Assembly: GCA_900770705.1 (NCBI GenBank)
Contig: CAAGLF010000097.1
Location: 1 to 32,776 of the forward strand
Direction of reading: 5' to 3'
Source of the DNA: Bacteroidaceae bacterium
GTDB lineage: Bacteria > Bacteroidota > Bacteroidia > Bacteroidales > Bacteroidaceae
Length of the DNA stretch: 32,776 nucleotides
Below are positions 7,469-15,659 of the stretch, piece after piece; within the stretch, counting starts at the first letter, position 1; every line of letters begins with the position of its first letter. Both the position numbers and the translations under genes were made by a program. The notes under the pieces were generated by a model, which was given only the letters and a program-made list of their open reading frames with translations, was not told where the DNA came from and made no database searches.

Positions 7469-9490
7469 ATGCCCAATCTCTCCCGACGGGTGCTCCGGTA
7501 CCTTCTCTGGGGGTGGTGGTGGTTTGGAATGGCCGGCCAGCTTTCGGCACAGGCACAGCCCGACACCACGCGTACCCTGCAAGAAGCACGCGTCACGGTG
7601 CAACGCACACCGAAAGCCCTGCAAGCCGCCACTCCGACACGGAAAATCGACTCCACCGCCCTGTTGCGTCAAGGCATCAGCGACATTGCCGACGCCTTGC
7701 GCCGCCTGCCCGGCACGAACGTGCGCGACTATGGCGGCGCCGGCGGCCTGAAGACCGTCTCGGTGCGCGGTTTGGGAGCGGGACATACGGCCGTCTTCTT
7801 CGACGGACTGCCGGTGAATGACGTTCAGCACGGACAGGTCAACCTGCGGCCCTTCCACACCGACCGCCTATATGCGCTCGAACTGCAACCGGGCGAGGCC
7901 GATGCCCTGCTCTGCCCCGTCAGGGCGCTCTCGGCCGCGACACTCCGGCTGACCGGCCGCACTGCCACCCCGACCCCGCCGGGACTGCACGGAGAGGCCG
8001 CCCTGCGCTGCGGTTCCTTCGGCTCCGCAGGCACCGACGTGCAACTTCGTCACGCACTGGGAGCACAGACGGACATCTATGCAGGCGGCAGCTTCGACTA
8101 TGCCCGCAACGACTATCCCTTCCGCCTCCGAAACGGCAGCCTGGAGACCCGCGAGCAGCGCAAGAACAGCCGCTTGCAGGACTGGACGGCCGAAACGGGC
8201 CTCTCCCACCGATGCGGCGCAGACGGACGCCTTGACGCGAAAATTTTCCTCACCCGCACACGCCAGCACCTGCCCGGAATGGTACTGCTCTACACCGATG
8301 CGGGCGACGAACGCCAACAGGAGGAAAACTACTTCGGACAACTGCACTACGAACAGGGCTTCGGACCTTGGCAAGTGCTCGCCGCGGGAAAGTTCAACCA
8401 CCAGGCCCTCCACTATCAGGACTACAGCGCGCAATATCCCGGCGGCGCCTTGCGCCAGGACTACCGCAGCCGCGAATACTACGGCACAGCGGGCGTATCC
8501 CGCCGGCTGGGGCGCGGCTGGGAGGCCGCCACGGCGCTCGACCTGGGCACCGCCACCCTCTCCACCAACCTGACGGGCAACCCCAAAGCCGACCGCACGA
8601 TGTACCTGCAGGCCCTTTCGCTCCGCTACGCCCGAAGGCGCGGCGAAGTCACCTTCAGAGGCCTCTTCCACCGCTACCGCGACCGCTGCGAAGCCCAGCG
8701 TGTCGACCAGGTGCACCGAAAGCTCACGGGAACGGCCTCCGCAGCCTACTCCCCGCTCCGCCGCCCGACACGGCACGGCACTACGCTGCTCTCCCTGCGC
8801 GTCGCGGCCAAGCAACACTTCCGGATGCCGACATTCAGCGAAGCCTATTACTACCACTACGGCGCTACGAAGCTGAAGCCCGAACGTACGCTGCAATTCA
8901 GCGGCGGCTGCCTGCTCGAAGTGGCTCCCACAGCGTGGTGGCCGGCCCTGACACTCTCGCTGGACGCCTACGGCGGCACCGTGCGCGACCGTATCGTTTC
9001 GATACCCCGCAGTCTGTACCTCTGGCAGACCGAGAATTTCGGCAAAGTCCGCACCCGCGGCGCCGAAGCCGCCCTGTCGGCCTCCTTCCGCCCCGCCCGG
9101 CGCCACAAGCTCGCCCTGACGGCGCAATACAGCCTGCAACGGGTGACCGACCGCAGCGATCCGGCCGGCAACGCCTACGGCAAGCAAAACGCCTACGCCC
9201 CACTGCACTCGGGAGCGGCCGCCGCGACGTACGAGAACCCCTGGCTGAACGGCTCCGTCCACCTGACGGCCGCCTCGGAGCGCTGGAGCACCAACGACCA
9301 CGCCGCCACAACGCGCCTGCCCGGCTACTGGGAAACGGGGCTCGGCCTCTGGCGCACCTTCCGCACCGCCAGCGGACACTTCACCGTGCGGGGCGACCTG
9401 CTGAATATGCTCGACCGACAGTATGAGGTGGTGCGACGCTATCCTATGCCGGGCAGGAGCTGGCGCTTGTCGCTCAACTGGAAATTCTGA
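7469..9490 (+). CDS. btuB: TonB-dependent vitamin B12 receptor (BtuB-like)
   Basis: A 673-residue outer membrane receptor. The start at 7469 directly follows the riboswitch and gives a signal peptide ending near QLSAQAQ. Further upstream in-frame starts would translate the aptamer and are rejected. The mature N-terminus has a TonB-box/plug arrangement: LQEARVTVQRTPKALQAATP, then DIADALRRLPGTNVRDYGG, then the plug signature VRGLGAGHTAVFFDGLPVND. The barrel ends with Phe (SLNWKF). Control by a cobalamin riboswitch and the downstream BtuG-like lipoprotein identify the ligand as cobamides. The length suits BtuB-type barrels with no N-terminal carboxypeptidase-like domain, unlike the receptor at 1454. 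No BtuCDF inner membrane transporter is present in the window. Confidence 0.94.
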   Translation: MPNLSRRVLRYLLWGWWWFGMAGQLSAQAQPDTTRTLQEARVTVQRTPKALQAATPTRKIDSTALLRQGISDIADALRRLPGTNVRDYGGAGGLKTVSVRGLGAGHTAVFFDGLPVNDVQHGQVNLRPFHTDRLYALELQPGEADALLCPVRALSAATLRLTGRTATPTPPGLHGEAALRCGSFGSAGTDVQLRHALGAQTDIYAGGSFDYARNDYPFRLRNGSLETREQRKNSRLQDWTAETGLSHRCGADGRLDAKIFLTRTRQHLPGMVLLYTDAGDERQQEENYFGQLHYEQGFGPWQVLAAGKFNHQALHYQDYSAQYPGGALRQDYRSREYYGTAGVSRRLGRGWEAATALDLGTATLSTNLTGNPKADRTMYLQALSLRYARRRGEVTFRGLFHRYRDRCEAQRVDQVHRKLTGTASAAYSPLRRPTRHGTTLLSLRVAAKQHFRMPTFSEAYYYHYGATKLKPERTLQFSGGCLLEVAPTAWWPALTLSLDAYGGTVRDRIVSIPRSLYLWQTENFGKVRTRGAEAALSASFRPARRHKLALTAQYSLQRVTDRSDPAGNAYGKQNAYAPLHSGAAAATYENPWLNGSVHLTAASERWSTNDHAATTRLPGYWETGLGLWRTFRTASGHFTVRGDLLNMLDRQYEVVRRYPMPGRSWRLSLNWKF

Positions 9491-9518
9491 TTACACATCC
9501 TATAAAACTCTCGACACC

Positions 9519-10607
9519 ATGCAAATCAAACATCTGCTCTTAGCACTGACCGCCGGCCTGTTTGCAGCCGCTTGCTCGGACGACGACACACCGGCACCCG
9601 ACCCCGTGAACCCTTACTACCCCGACGCCGTAAGTACCGTGTATGTACTCAACCAAGGTAGCCAGGGAAGCATCGACGGCAGCCTCGACGCCCTCAGCCT
9701 GACCTCGGAAATCTACACTTCCGGCCTCTTCCTGCAGCAAAACAAGCAGAGTCTCGGCGACAGCCCCCAGCAAGCAATGGCTTACGGCTCAAAACTCTAT
9801 GTGGCCGTGTTCGGCAGCAATCTGGTGTGGGTGCTCGACAAGCATACCGCCCGCATCGTGAAAAGTATCACCGTAGAAGCCCCCGAAGGCCTGGCGATGC
9901 ACGGGGGTTACGTCTATGTAGCGGAAAATACGGGCAAGGTGGCCCGAATAGACACCGCCTCGCTCAATCTGACGGGCGAGATAACTGTCGGCCCTAACCC
10001 CGCAAAGATGGCCGTCGCGGGCGAAGACCTGCTGGTCACCATCTCCGACGGATACAACTGGGAGAACGAGTATGCCAATGGCTTCAAAGTGGCCCGTATC
10101 GACACGAAAACCTTCACCAAGACAGGAGAAATCGCCGTAGGTATGAACCCCGGGAAAATTATCGCCGACCCCGCCGGGAATGCCTTCGTGGTATGTATGG
10201 GCAACTACGGCAGCGTAGCGCCCAAGGTATGGAAGATCTCCGAGGACGGCAGCGCCCGGGAATTCTGCGACGGCTCTGACATCGCCTACTACGAGGGGAA
10301 TCTCTACGTGGTCAACAACTATACGAACTGGTACAGCGACCCGGTAGTCAGCGTGCTCACCTACAAGGTCTACAACGCTGTCTCGGGCGCCGTCATGCGC
10401 GAAGACCTCTTCGGAGAAGCCGCTCCGGATCTCGCTCCCGTATTTATGGACATCAATCCCGCCACGGGACACATCTATCTCGGCACAGACGCTGCCGCCT
10501 ACGACTATACGTCGCCCGGCTACCTGTACCGATACGACCACTCAGGGCAGCTGATCAAGCGCTACCGCACAGGCACGCACCCCTGTGGCGTTGCTTTCGC
10601 CGAGTAA
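9519..10607 (+). CDS. btuG: BtuG-like surface cobalamin-binding beta-propeller lipoprotein
   Basis: A 362-residue lipoprotein that begins 28 bp after btuB, so it is in the same riboswitch-controlled operon. The start at 9519 gives a short signal peptide with the lipobox AAAC (Cys19) and the surface-export tail SDDD. The rest is a YncE-type seven-bladed propeller with repeats such as GKVARIDTASLNLTGEITVG, then ANGFKVARIDTKTFTKTGEI, then LVWVLDKHTARIVKSITV. In Bacteroides, BtuG proteins encoded beside btuB sit on the cell surface, bind cobamides extremely tightly and pass them to BtuB. Location, length, fold and export signal all fit. I infer the function from these; no ligand-binding residues were checked. 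Confidence 0.88.
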   Translation: MQIKHLLLALTAGLFAAACSDDDTPAPDPVNPYYPDAVSTVYVLNQGSQGSIDGSLDALSLTSEIYTSGLFLQQNKQSLGDSPQQAMAYGSKLYVAVFGSNLVWVLDKHTARIVKSITVEAPEGLAMHGGYVYVAENTGKVARIDTASLNLTGEITVGPNPAKMAVAGEDLLVTISDGYNWENEYANGFKVARIDTKTFTKTGEIAVGMNPGKIIADPAGNAFVVCMGNYGSVAPKVWKISEDGSAREFCDGSDIAYYEGNLYVVNNYTNWYSDPVVSVLTYKVYNAVSGAVMREDLFGEAAPDLAPVFMDINPATGHIYLGTDAAAYDYTSPGYLYRYDHSGQLIKRYRTGTHPCGVAFAE

Positions 10608-10663
10608 GGCCAGCCACGGTAGTCCCCCTGCCCCACTCCACCACACGGTAGCGGCGGCAGGAG

Positions 10664-10747
10664 GAACTACAAGGGCGGAAGAAAAAATTTCTACGGAGAT
10701 AATTTTAATTTGTGCCGCAGAAATTTTTTCTTCCGCCCTTGTAGTTC
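10664..10747. repeat. 21-bp phased intergenic palindromic array R4 with 27-bp perfect arms
   Basis: Units start at 10668, 10689 and 10710 (21 bp apart), followed by a 14-bp part-unit at 10731. The outer sequences 10664-10690 and 10721-10747 are perfect 27-bp inverted repeats around a 30-base centre. Further unit-like sequence (TTCTACGGAGAAAGG at 10745, TTCCACGG at 10770) continues downstream. The array lies between convergent btuG and recX. Confidence 0.88.
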
Positions 10748-10832
10748 TACGGAGAAAGGCGACGCAGATTTCCACGGCCGCAGGACACCCTTTTTCCGCA
10801 CCCGCACAGGCAACGACCGGCCGGGAAAGACG

Positions 10833-10880
10833 AAAGAATGCCGTCATCGCCATTTTCAGGCCGCTGACGGCATTCTTTTT
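10833..10880. terminator. bidirectional intrinsic terminator between btuG and recX
   Basis: A perfect 14-bp stem (AAAGAATGCCGTCA at 10833-10846 with 10865-10878) has an 18-base loop. A T-tract follows on the plus side, and A residues on the other side give a T-tract for the minus strand. It suits both convergent transcripts and ends 14 bp from the recX stop. Confidence 0.85.
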
Positions 10881-10894
10881 CGCCAGATGTAGAC

Positions 10895-11362
10895 TTATTC
10901 GTCTATATCCAAATTAAGCTCTGAGAAGACAAAATTCGCCTCGAAGCCGCGCGAAGCGAGAAAACGGACTATCTTCTGCCGCGCAGCAGGGCTCTCGCTA
11001 TCCGTCAAGGCGCGCCTCTTTTGCCGGACGAGGCGTCGGAGTACGCCACGGTATTCCTCCTCGTCGATTTCAGCACAAGCGGCGGAAATGTCGGCATCGG
11101 AAATGCCTTTCAGCCGGAGGGCGGCACACATCTTGACCCTGCCCCATCCCTCGTAGGCCAACTTGTCGTGCACAAAGGCGCGGGCGTAGCGGCTTTCGTC
11201 GATATAGCCCTCCCCCTCGAGGCGCCGCAGCACGGCCTCGGCCTCGGAGGACGACAGGCCGCCCTCCAAAAATTTCCGTCGAAAGTCGGAGCGGCAGCAT
11301 TCGCGCAGGCTGCAACGCGCCGCAGCACGGGAAAAAGCCGTTTCGGGAGTAAGGGATTTCAT
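10895..11362 (-). CDS. recX: regulatory protein RecX
   Basis: A 155-residue, Arg/Glu-rich, all-helical protein of the RecX family, which binds RecA filaments and limits recombinase activity. Typical repeats are visible: RRKFLEGGLSSSEAEAVLRR, then LEGEGYIDESRYARAFVHDK, then GRVKMCAALRLKGISDADI and a final FLASRGFEANFVFSEL. The start ATG (11362-11360) overlaps the stop of the upstream glycosyltransferase in an ATGA arrangement, so the two are translationally coupled. An upstream in-frame start would lie deep inside the other gene. recA is not in this window. Identification is firm. Confidence 0.92.
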   Translation of the reverse strand: MKSLTPETAFSRAAARCSLRECCRSDFRRKFLEGGLSSSEAEAVLRRLEGEGYIDESRYARAFVHDKLAYEGWGRVKMCAALRLKGISDADISAACAEIDEEEYRGVLRRLVRQKRRALTDSESPAARQKIVRFLASRGFEANFVFSELNLDIDE

Positions 11363-12150
11363 CGCTTGGTGAAAAGGCGCACTACAAACCACAGATGGCG
11401 CCCGAGCGTGGGGAAAAGGCCGTAATGGCGGGACATAATTCGAAATCGCTCGAAGAGAGAGGCGCGCCGGTGGCGCGTAGTCATCCCTTCGGCCAGATAA
11501 TCGCAGACAACGAGGCCTCCATTGACCACCGGGCGGCCCTGACGCTCCCCTGCCTGCATAATACGGATACACCAGTCGAAGTCTGCAGAAAATCGGAAGG
11601 ACATGTCATAGGGAGTCTCCTTGGCCAGATCCACGGCTGCGAAGAAAGCCTGATGGCAGACCAGCATACCGCTGCGAAAGTCGCGCCAGGTGAGCCGTTC
11701 GGGCGGCGTAAGCCGGCGTTCGCACACGAAGCGTCCGTCTGCGTCGACAAGATTTGTCCGTCCGTAGACCACTGCCGGCCATTTCCCCGCCTGAGGAGCG
11801 GCGGCTGCGGCGATACGCGCCACGACCTCGGTGTCGTGAAAACAGTCGCCGGCATTCAGGAAAACTATATAGCGCCCCGTTGCCAGTTGGAGGGCCTTGT
11901 TCATCGCGTCGTACAAGCCCCGGTCGGGTTCGGAGCGACAAATGATTTCGTGGGGCACGGCAGCGCGTGAATTACGCTCCTGATAGTGATGTACGAGGGC
12001 GAGCGTTTCATCTTGCGAGTTGCCATCAATGATCAAGTGCTCGATATGCCGGTAAGTCTGCGCCTCAACGCTTTCTATGGTGCGCTGGATGAGTGCCTCG
12101 GCATTATAGGTGACAGTCGCAACGGTGATCTTCGGTAACGGAGGTTCCAT
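11359..12150 (-). CDS. family 2 glycosyltransferase
   Basis: A 263-residue GT-A fold glycosyltransferase. The N-terminus (PKITVATVTYNAEALIQRTI) and SVEAQTYRHIEHLIIDGNSQD are the nucleotide-sugar binding half. SEPDRGLYDAMNKALQLATG and YIVFLNAGDCF follow, the latter taking the place of the metal-binding DxD. The same pattern is seen in WcaE-like enzymes of capsule, O-antigen or exopolysaccharide synthesis. No membrane segment was seen, so it should act on the cytoplasmic face of the membrane. It starts 21 bp after the family 4 glycosyltransferase gene and overlaps recX by 4 bp. Donor and acceptor sugars are unknown. Confidence 0.92.
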   Translation of the reverse strand: MEPPLPKITVATVTYNAEALIQRTIESVEAQTYRHIEHLIIDGNSQDETLALVHHYQERNSRAAVPHEIICRSEPDRGLYDAMNKALQLATGRYIVFLNAGDCFHDTEVVARIAAAAAPQAGKWPAVVYGRTNLVDADGRFVCERRLTPPERLTWRDFRSGMLVCHQAFFAAVDLAKETPYDMSFRFSADFDWCIRIMQAGERQGRPVVNGGLVVCDYLAEGMTTRHRRASLFERFRIMSRHYGLFPTLGRHLWFVVRLFTKR

Positions 12151-12171
12151 GTAGTTTTCAGAAAATCGGAT

Positions 12172-13419
12172 TTAGGATTGGTAAATCTGCAGGTAGCGCT
12201 CTGTGACGGCCTGCTCGGAATATGTATATACGGCCTTCTCTCGCGCGCTGCGGCAGATGGCCTCGTAACGGTCGTTGTAGAGAATGTGGAGAAGGCCGAA
12301 GCCGAAATCTTCGATGTCCTTCAGACGCGCCAGGTAGCCGTTGGCGCCGTGATCTATCATCTGCGGAACACCTCCAACGCGGAAAGCCACACAGGGCGTG
12401 CCGCAACTCATAGCCTCAACGATGGTATTCGGCAGATTGTCGATGAGCGTGGGCATTACCAGCACGTTGGCCACACGGTAGTAGTCGGCCATCACGTTGG
12501 CATCGGCGGTATATTCCACGGGCAGCACCTCGATGGGGAAAGTGTCCTTGAGCGTAGTGGCCTCGCGGCCGATAATGATGAGGCAGAGGCCCTGACGCAG
12601 CGCGGGATTGTCGGTACAAAGCTTTTCGAGCGACTGGCGCAGATATTGTATGCCCTTCAGCTCGTCCGTGGCCTTGTACGCCACGAAAAGCAGCACCTTC
12701 TTCTCCTCCGGCAGGCCCAGGCGCTTGCGCAGCACCTCGCGCGGAGCGGGATTGTAGAAGGAAGTGTCGATGGGGTTGGGGATACTTTCCACGTGCCGGC
12801 CTTCCAGCAGCGGAGAGCGGGCGGCCAGATCGGCCAGCCAGTTGGAACAGGCCACCAGCTTCACGTCTGAACTATGCAGCAGGGCCTGCTTCTTGCGGAA
12901 GACGGAGTAAGACAAGTCTTTCTCGGATCCGCCGTTGGGAAGCAGCGGACAATAGCCACATCCGGCCTGCCAACGGTCGCAAGCGGCGGGGGCATGACAG
13001 ATTCCCGTACAGAGCCAGAGGTCGTGGAGCGTCCAAACCACCTTTTTCCCGGACTTGAAGATGCGTCGCAGGTCGGAAAGGGAGAGCATACCCTGATTAA
13101 CCCAATGCAAGTGGATGATATCGGCGCGCTTGAAGGCGGGAAGCGACGTGATGTCCGTACCGAAGGAGCCGGTGTCGATGGAAAACAGGCTTTGACGGGA
13201 GAAACCGTTGCGGACAAAGATTTCCGCGCGCTCGGCCACAAACTTCAGGCGGCTTAGCGCGGCTCCCGGGAGCGCGTGAATGCGGGGATTGTCGGTCAAC
13301 TTGTCGCGGACGAGCATTTCAGCGTCGACCCCGTTGCGGTTCAGCGCACGCAAAAGGCGCACAGCCGCAATGGAAGCTCCGCCGGTGCGCTCGGAAGTGT
13401 TGATGAGTAGTACGCGCAT
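12172..13419 (-). CDS. family 4 glycosyltransferase with Cys-rich insert
   Basis: A 415-residue GT-B glycosyltransferase. The N-terminal Rossmann domain starts MRVLLINTSERTGGASIAAV and includes ADIIHLHWVNQGMLSLSDL. The C-terminal half carries the group-1 signature MPTLIDNLPNTIVEAMSCGT followed by PCVAFRVGGVPQMI, where the Glu contacts the nucleotide-sugar phosphate. Between them lies a Cys cluster (CTGICHAPAACDRW, then QAGCGYCP) seen in a subset of capsule/exopolysaccharide glycosyltransferases and possibly metal binding. The start at 13419 was chosen because it begins directly with the Rossmann strand; an in-frame start at 13488 overlaps lgt. With the family 2 enzyme it forms a two-gene glycan module between lgt and recX. 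The sugar is unknown. Confidence 0.92.
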   Translation of the reverse strand: MRVLLINTSERTGGASIAAVRLLRALNRNGVDAEMLVRDKLTDNPRIHALPGAALSRLKFVAERAEIFVRNGFSRQSLFSIDTGSFGTDITSLPAFKRADIIHLHWVNQGMLSLSDLRRIFKSGKKVVWTLHDLWLCTGICHAPAACDRWQAGCGYCPLLPNGGSEKDLSYSVFRKKQALLHSSDVKLVACSNWLADLAARSPLLEGRHVESIPNPIDTSFYNPAPREVLRKRLGLPEEKKVLLFVAYKATDELKGIQYLRQSLEKLCTDNPALRQGLCLIIIGREATTLKDTFPIEVLPVEYTADANVMADYYRVANVLVMPTLIDNLPNTIVEAMSCGTPCVAFRVGGVPQMIDHGANGYLARLKDIEDFGFGLLHILYNDRYEAICRSAREKAVYTYSEQAVTERYLQIYQS

Positions 13420-13456
13420 AATTCTGGAAAGGATTGTAAGGGTTGCGGGCGGCGAC

Positions 13457-14308
13457 TCAGGCCTGCTTGTCGCGGCCGGAACGTGCACGTTTACGCAGGA
13501 AGAAATAACCGCCTATGAGTATGAACGGCAAACTGAGGAGCTGCCCCTGATTGAGGCCTATGGCCTGCTGCATTCCCAGTTCCCATGGCTCCTGCACCTC
13601 CTTGAAAAACTCCACGAAGAGGCGGAACGTAAAAATGGAAGCCAGACAATAGCCGAAATAAAAGCCCGTGCCGACGCGGTCGGCATACCGGCGATAGAGC
13701 CAGAGGCCGATCAGAAAGAACAGCAGGTAGGCAATGGCCTCGTAGAGCTGCCCCGGATGACGGGGGAAGGTCTCTCCGAGACGTGCGAAGACAATACCGT
13801 AATCGGAGCCCGTGGCTTTCCCCACTATCTCTGAGTTGAAGAAGTTTCCGAGGCGGATACAACAGGCGGCAATGGGGGTGGCTATCGCTATGTTGTCGAG
13901 CACACAAAGCAACGGCACCTTCGTGCGTCGCACATAGAGCCAAAGCGCCACGATGAGGCCGGCCGTGCCGCCATGCGAGGCAAGACCGGCATATCCCACC
14001 AGCTTCCAGGAACCGTCGGGCAGCATACGGACGGGAAGCAGCATTTCCAGCGGATGGGACAGGAAGTAAGCCGGCTCGTAGAACAGGCAATGCCCCAGCC
14101 GCGCACCAGCCAGAATGCCGACGAAGCAGTAAAGAAACAGGGGGTCGAACTTTTCCTGCGGTATCTGCTGCCTGCGGTAGAGGCTGTAGACCACCCAGTA
14201 GGCCAAAGCCAGGCCCAAGCCCCAGCAGAGGCCGTACCAGCGAACGGCATAGGCACCGATGGAGAACGCCACGGCGTCGGGGTTCCAGATGATGGAGAGC
14301 AAATTCAT
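13457..14308 (-). CDS. lgt: prolipoprotein diacylglyceryl transferase
   Basis: A 283-residue inner membrane enzyme that moves diacylglycerol from phosphatidylglycerol to the lipobox Cys of prolipoproteins, the first step of lipoprotein maturation. Seven or so hydrophobic segments are visible. Family signatures are YAVRWYGLCWGLGLALAYWV near the N-terminus, ASHGGTAGL (the catalytic His region) and RLGNFFNSEIVGKATG (equivalent to the RxGNFxNxE signature), with the Arg and Asn present. The start at 14308 gives the usual N-terminus (MNLLSIIWNP); an in-frame Met nine residues upstream is possible. Its products would include the three lipoproteins in this window. Array R5 lies upstream. Confidence 0.95.
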   Translation of the reverse strand: MNLLSIIWNPDAVAFSIGAYAVRWYGLCWGLGLALAYWVVYSLYRRQQIPQEKFDPLFLYCFVGILAGARLGHCLFYEPAYFLSHPLEMLLPVRMLPDGSWKLVGYAGLASHGGTAGLIVALWLYVRRTKVPLLCVLDNIAIATPIAACCIRLGNFFNSEIVGKATGSDYGIVFARLGETFPRHPGQLYEAIAYLLFFLIGLWLYRRYADRVGTGFYFGYCLASIFTFRLFVEFFKEVQEPWELGMQQAIGLNQGQLLSLPFILIGGYFFLRKRARSGRDKQA

Positions 14309-14354
14309 TTTCTTCTGCGTATTAAAAATATCCACCCCTTCGGGGCTGCTGTCG

Positions 14355-14459
14355 AACTGCGGCGAAAGAAAAAAATTTCAGGCCCGAAATTCAGATTTCC
14401 TCAACAGAAATTTCCATTTCCGCCGCACTACTTCCGGCTTGCTGCGCCACTGGCGGAAA
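14355..14459. repeat. 21-bp phased intergenic palindromic array R5
   Basis: Units begin at 14355, 14376, 14397, 14418 and 14439 in exact 21-bp steps. The first unit (TGCGGCGAAAG plus A-tract) and the region 14408-14427 form an imperfect long stem around the middle. The array lies between ychF (stop at 14492) and lgt, both on the minus strand, and may work as a transcript 3' structure for ychF. Confidence 0.78.
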
Positions 14460-14491
14460 AAAGGGGGCCTCCCCCACTCCGCCCGCACCGG

Positions 14492-15595
14492 TCAGACGTT
14501 GAAACGGAAGTGCATGATGTCGCCGTCCTGCACCACATATTCCTTACCTTCGACGTGGAGCAAACCGGCGTCACGGACGGCAGCCTCGGAGCCGAGGCGC
14601 ACGTAATCGTCGTACTTGATGACTTCTGCACGGATGAATCCCTTCTCGAAATCGGTGTGAATGACGCCCGCACATTGGGGAGCCTTCCACCCGCGGCGGT
14701 AGGTCCAGGCCTTTACCTCCATCTCGCCGGCCGTTATGAACGTCTCGAGTTCGAGCATGCGGTAGGCCGTTTTTATCAGGCGGTTACAGCCGCTCTCTTC
14801 CAGGCCTGCGTCGGCCAGAAAGAGCTGCCGCTCTTCGTAGGACTCCAGCTCCGCGATGTCGGCCTCGGTCTGTGCGGCAAGCACCAGCACCTCTGCGCCC
14901 TCGTCCTGCACCGCCCGACGCACCTGCTCCACGTAGGCGTTGCCCGTGGCGGCACTGGCCTCGTCGACATTGCATACGTAAAGCACCGGTTTTGAGGTCA
15001 GCAGAAAGAGTCCGCGGGCGGCTTTCTGTTCTTCCTTGCTCTCGAACGTGACGGTGCGGGCGGAACGGCCTTCCAGCAGGGCGGAACGGATGGCCGTGAG
15101 CACATCATACTCCACCTTGGCCGCCTTGTCGCCACCTACCTGGGCTATTTTCTCGACTTTCTTGATTCTATTCTCCACTGTCTCCAAGTCTTTGAGCTGC
15201 AACTCGGTATCAATGATTTCCTTGTCGCGCACAGGATCGACAGAGCCGTCGACGTGAACGACATTTGGGTCGTCGAAGCAGCGAAGTACGTGGATAATGG
15301 CGTCTGTCTCGCGGATATTTCCCAGGAACTGATTGCCCAGCCCTTCTCCCTTCGAGGCACCCTTCACCAGGCCGGCGATGTCGACGATTTCGACGGTTGT
15401 CGGCACGATTCGGCCGGGGTGAACCAGCTCGGCCAGCTTCGTAAGGCGCTCGTCGGGCACGGTGATGACACCCACATTGGGCTCAATCGTGCAAAAGGGG
15501 AAGTTGGCCGACTGCGCCTTGGCGTTACTCAGACAATTGAAGAGGGTAGATTTTCCCACATTGGGCAATCCTACGATTCCACACTGTAAACTCAT
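14492..15595 (-). CDS. ychF: ribosome-binding ATPase YchF (Obg-like)
   Basis: A 367-residue Obg-like P-loop NTPase that associates with ribosomes and, in this family, prefers ATP. The P-loop is GLPNVGKST near the N-terminus. DIAGLVKGASKGEGLGNQFL is the switch/G3 region. The guanine-specifying NKxD motif is replaced by a NxxE form (YVCNVDEAS), which underlies ATP preference in the YchF group. A coiled-coil domain and a C-terminal TGS domain follow (FITAGEMEVKAWTYRRGWKA, then GKEYVVQDGDIMHFRFNV). Length and order match the family. The gene starts 44 bp after waaA on the same strand. Confidence 0.97.
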   Translation of the reverse strand: MSLQCGIVGLPNVGKSTLFNCLSNAKAQSANFPFCTIEPNVGVITVPDERLTKLAELVHPGRIVPTTVEIVDIAGLVKGASKGEGLGNQFLGNIRETDAIIHVLRCFDDPNVVHVDGSVDPVRDKEIIDTELQLKDLETVENRIKKVEKIAQVGGDKAAKVEYDVLTAIRSALLEGRSARTVTFESKEEQKAARGLFLLTSKPVLYVCNVDEASAATGNAYVEQVRRAVQDEGAEVLVLAAQTEADIAELESYEERQLFLADAGLEESGCNRLIKTAYRMLELETFITAGEMEVKAWTYRRGWKAPQCAGVIHTDFEKGFIRAEVIKYDDYVRLGSEAAVRDAGLLHVEGKEYVVQDGDIMHFRFNV

Positions 15596-15617
15596 ATTTG
15601 TATTTCGGTATTATTTT

Positions 15618-15659
15618 TTCGTATGCCGGAGGAAAAGCTTCATACTCCGGCCTCTGTTT
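15618..15659. repeat. possible 21-bp phased units R10 at the waaA 3' end
   Basis: Two 21-bp units start at 15618 (TTCGTATGCCGGAGG...) and 15639. They contain the 7-bp stem GCCGGAG (15625-15631) with CTCCGGC (15646-15652). The second unit overlaps the last codons of waaA. Similarity to the array family is weaker than elsewhere, so this assignment is tentative. Confidence 0.45.

Noticed and set aside
11363..11572. Longer RecX starting further upstream
   Set aside because: The extension lies inside the glycosyltransferase gene and has no RecX similarity. The ATGA overlap at 11359-11362 is the natural start.
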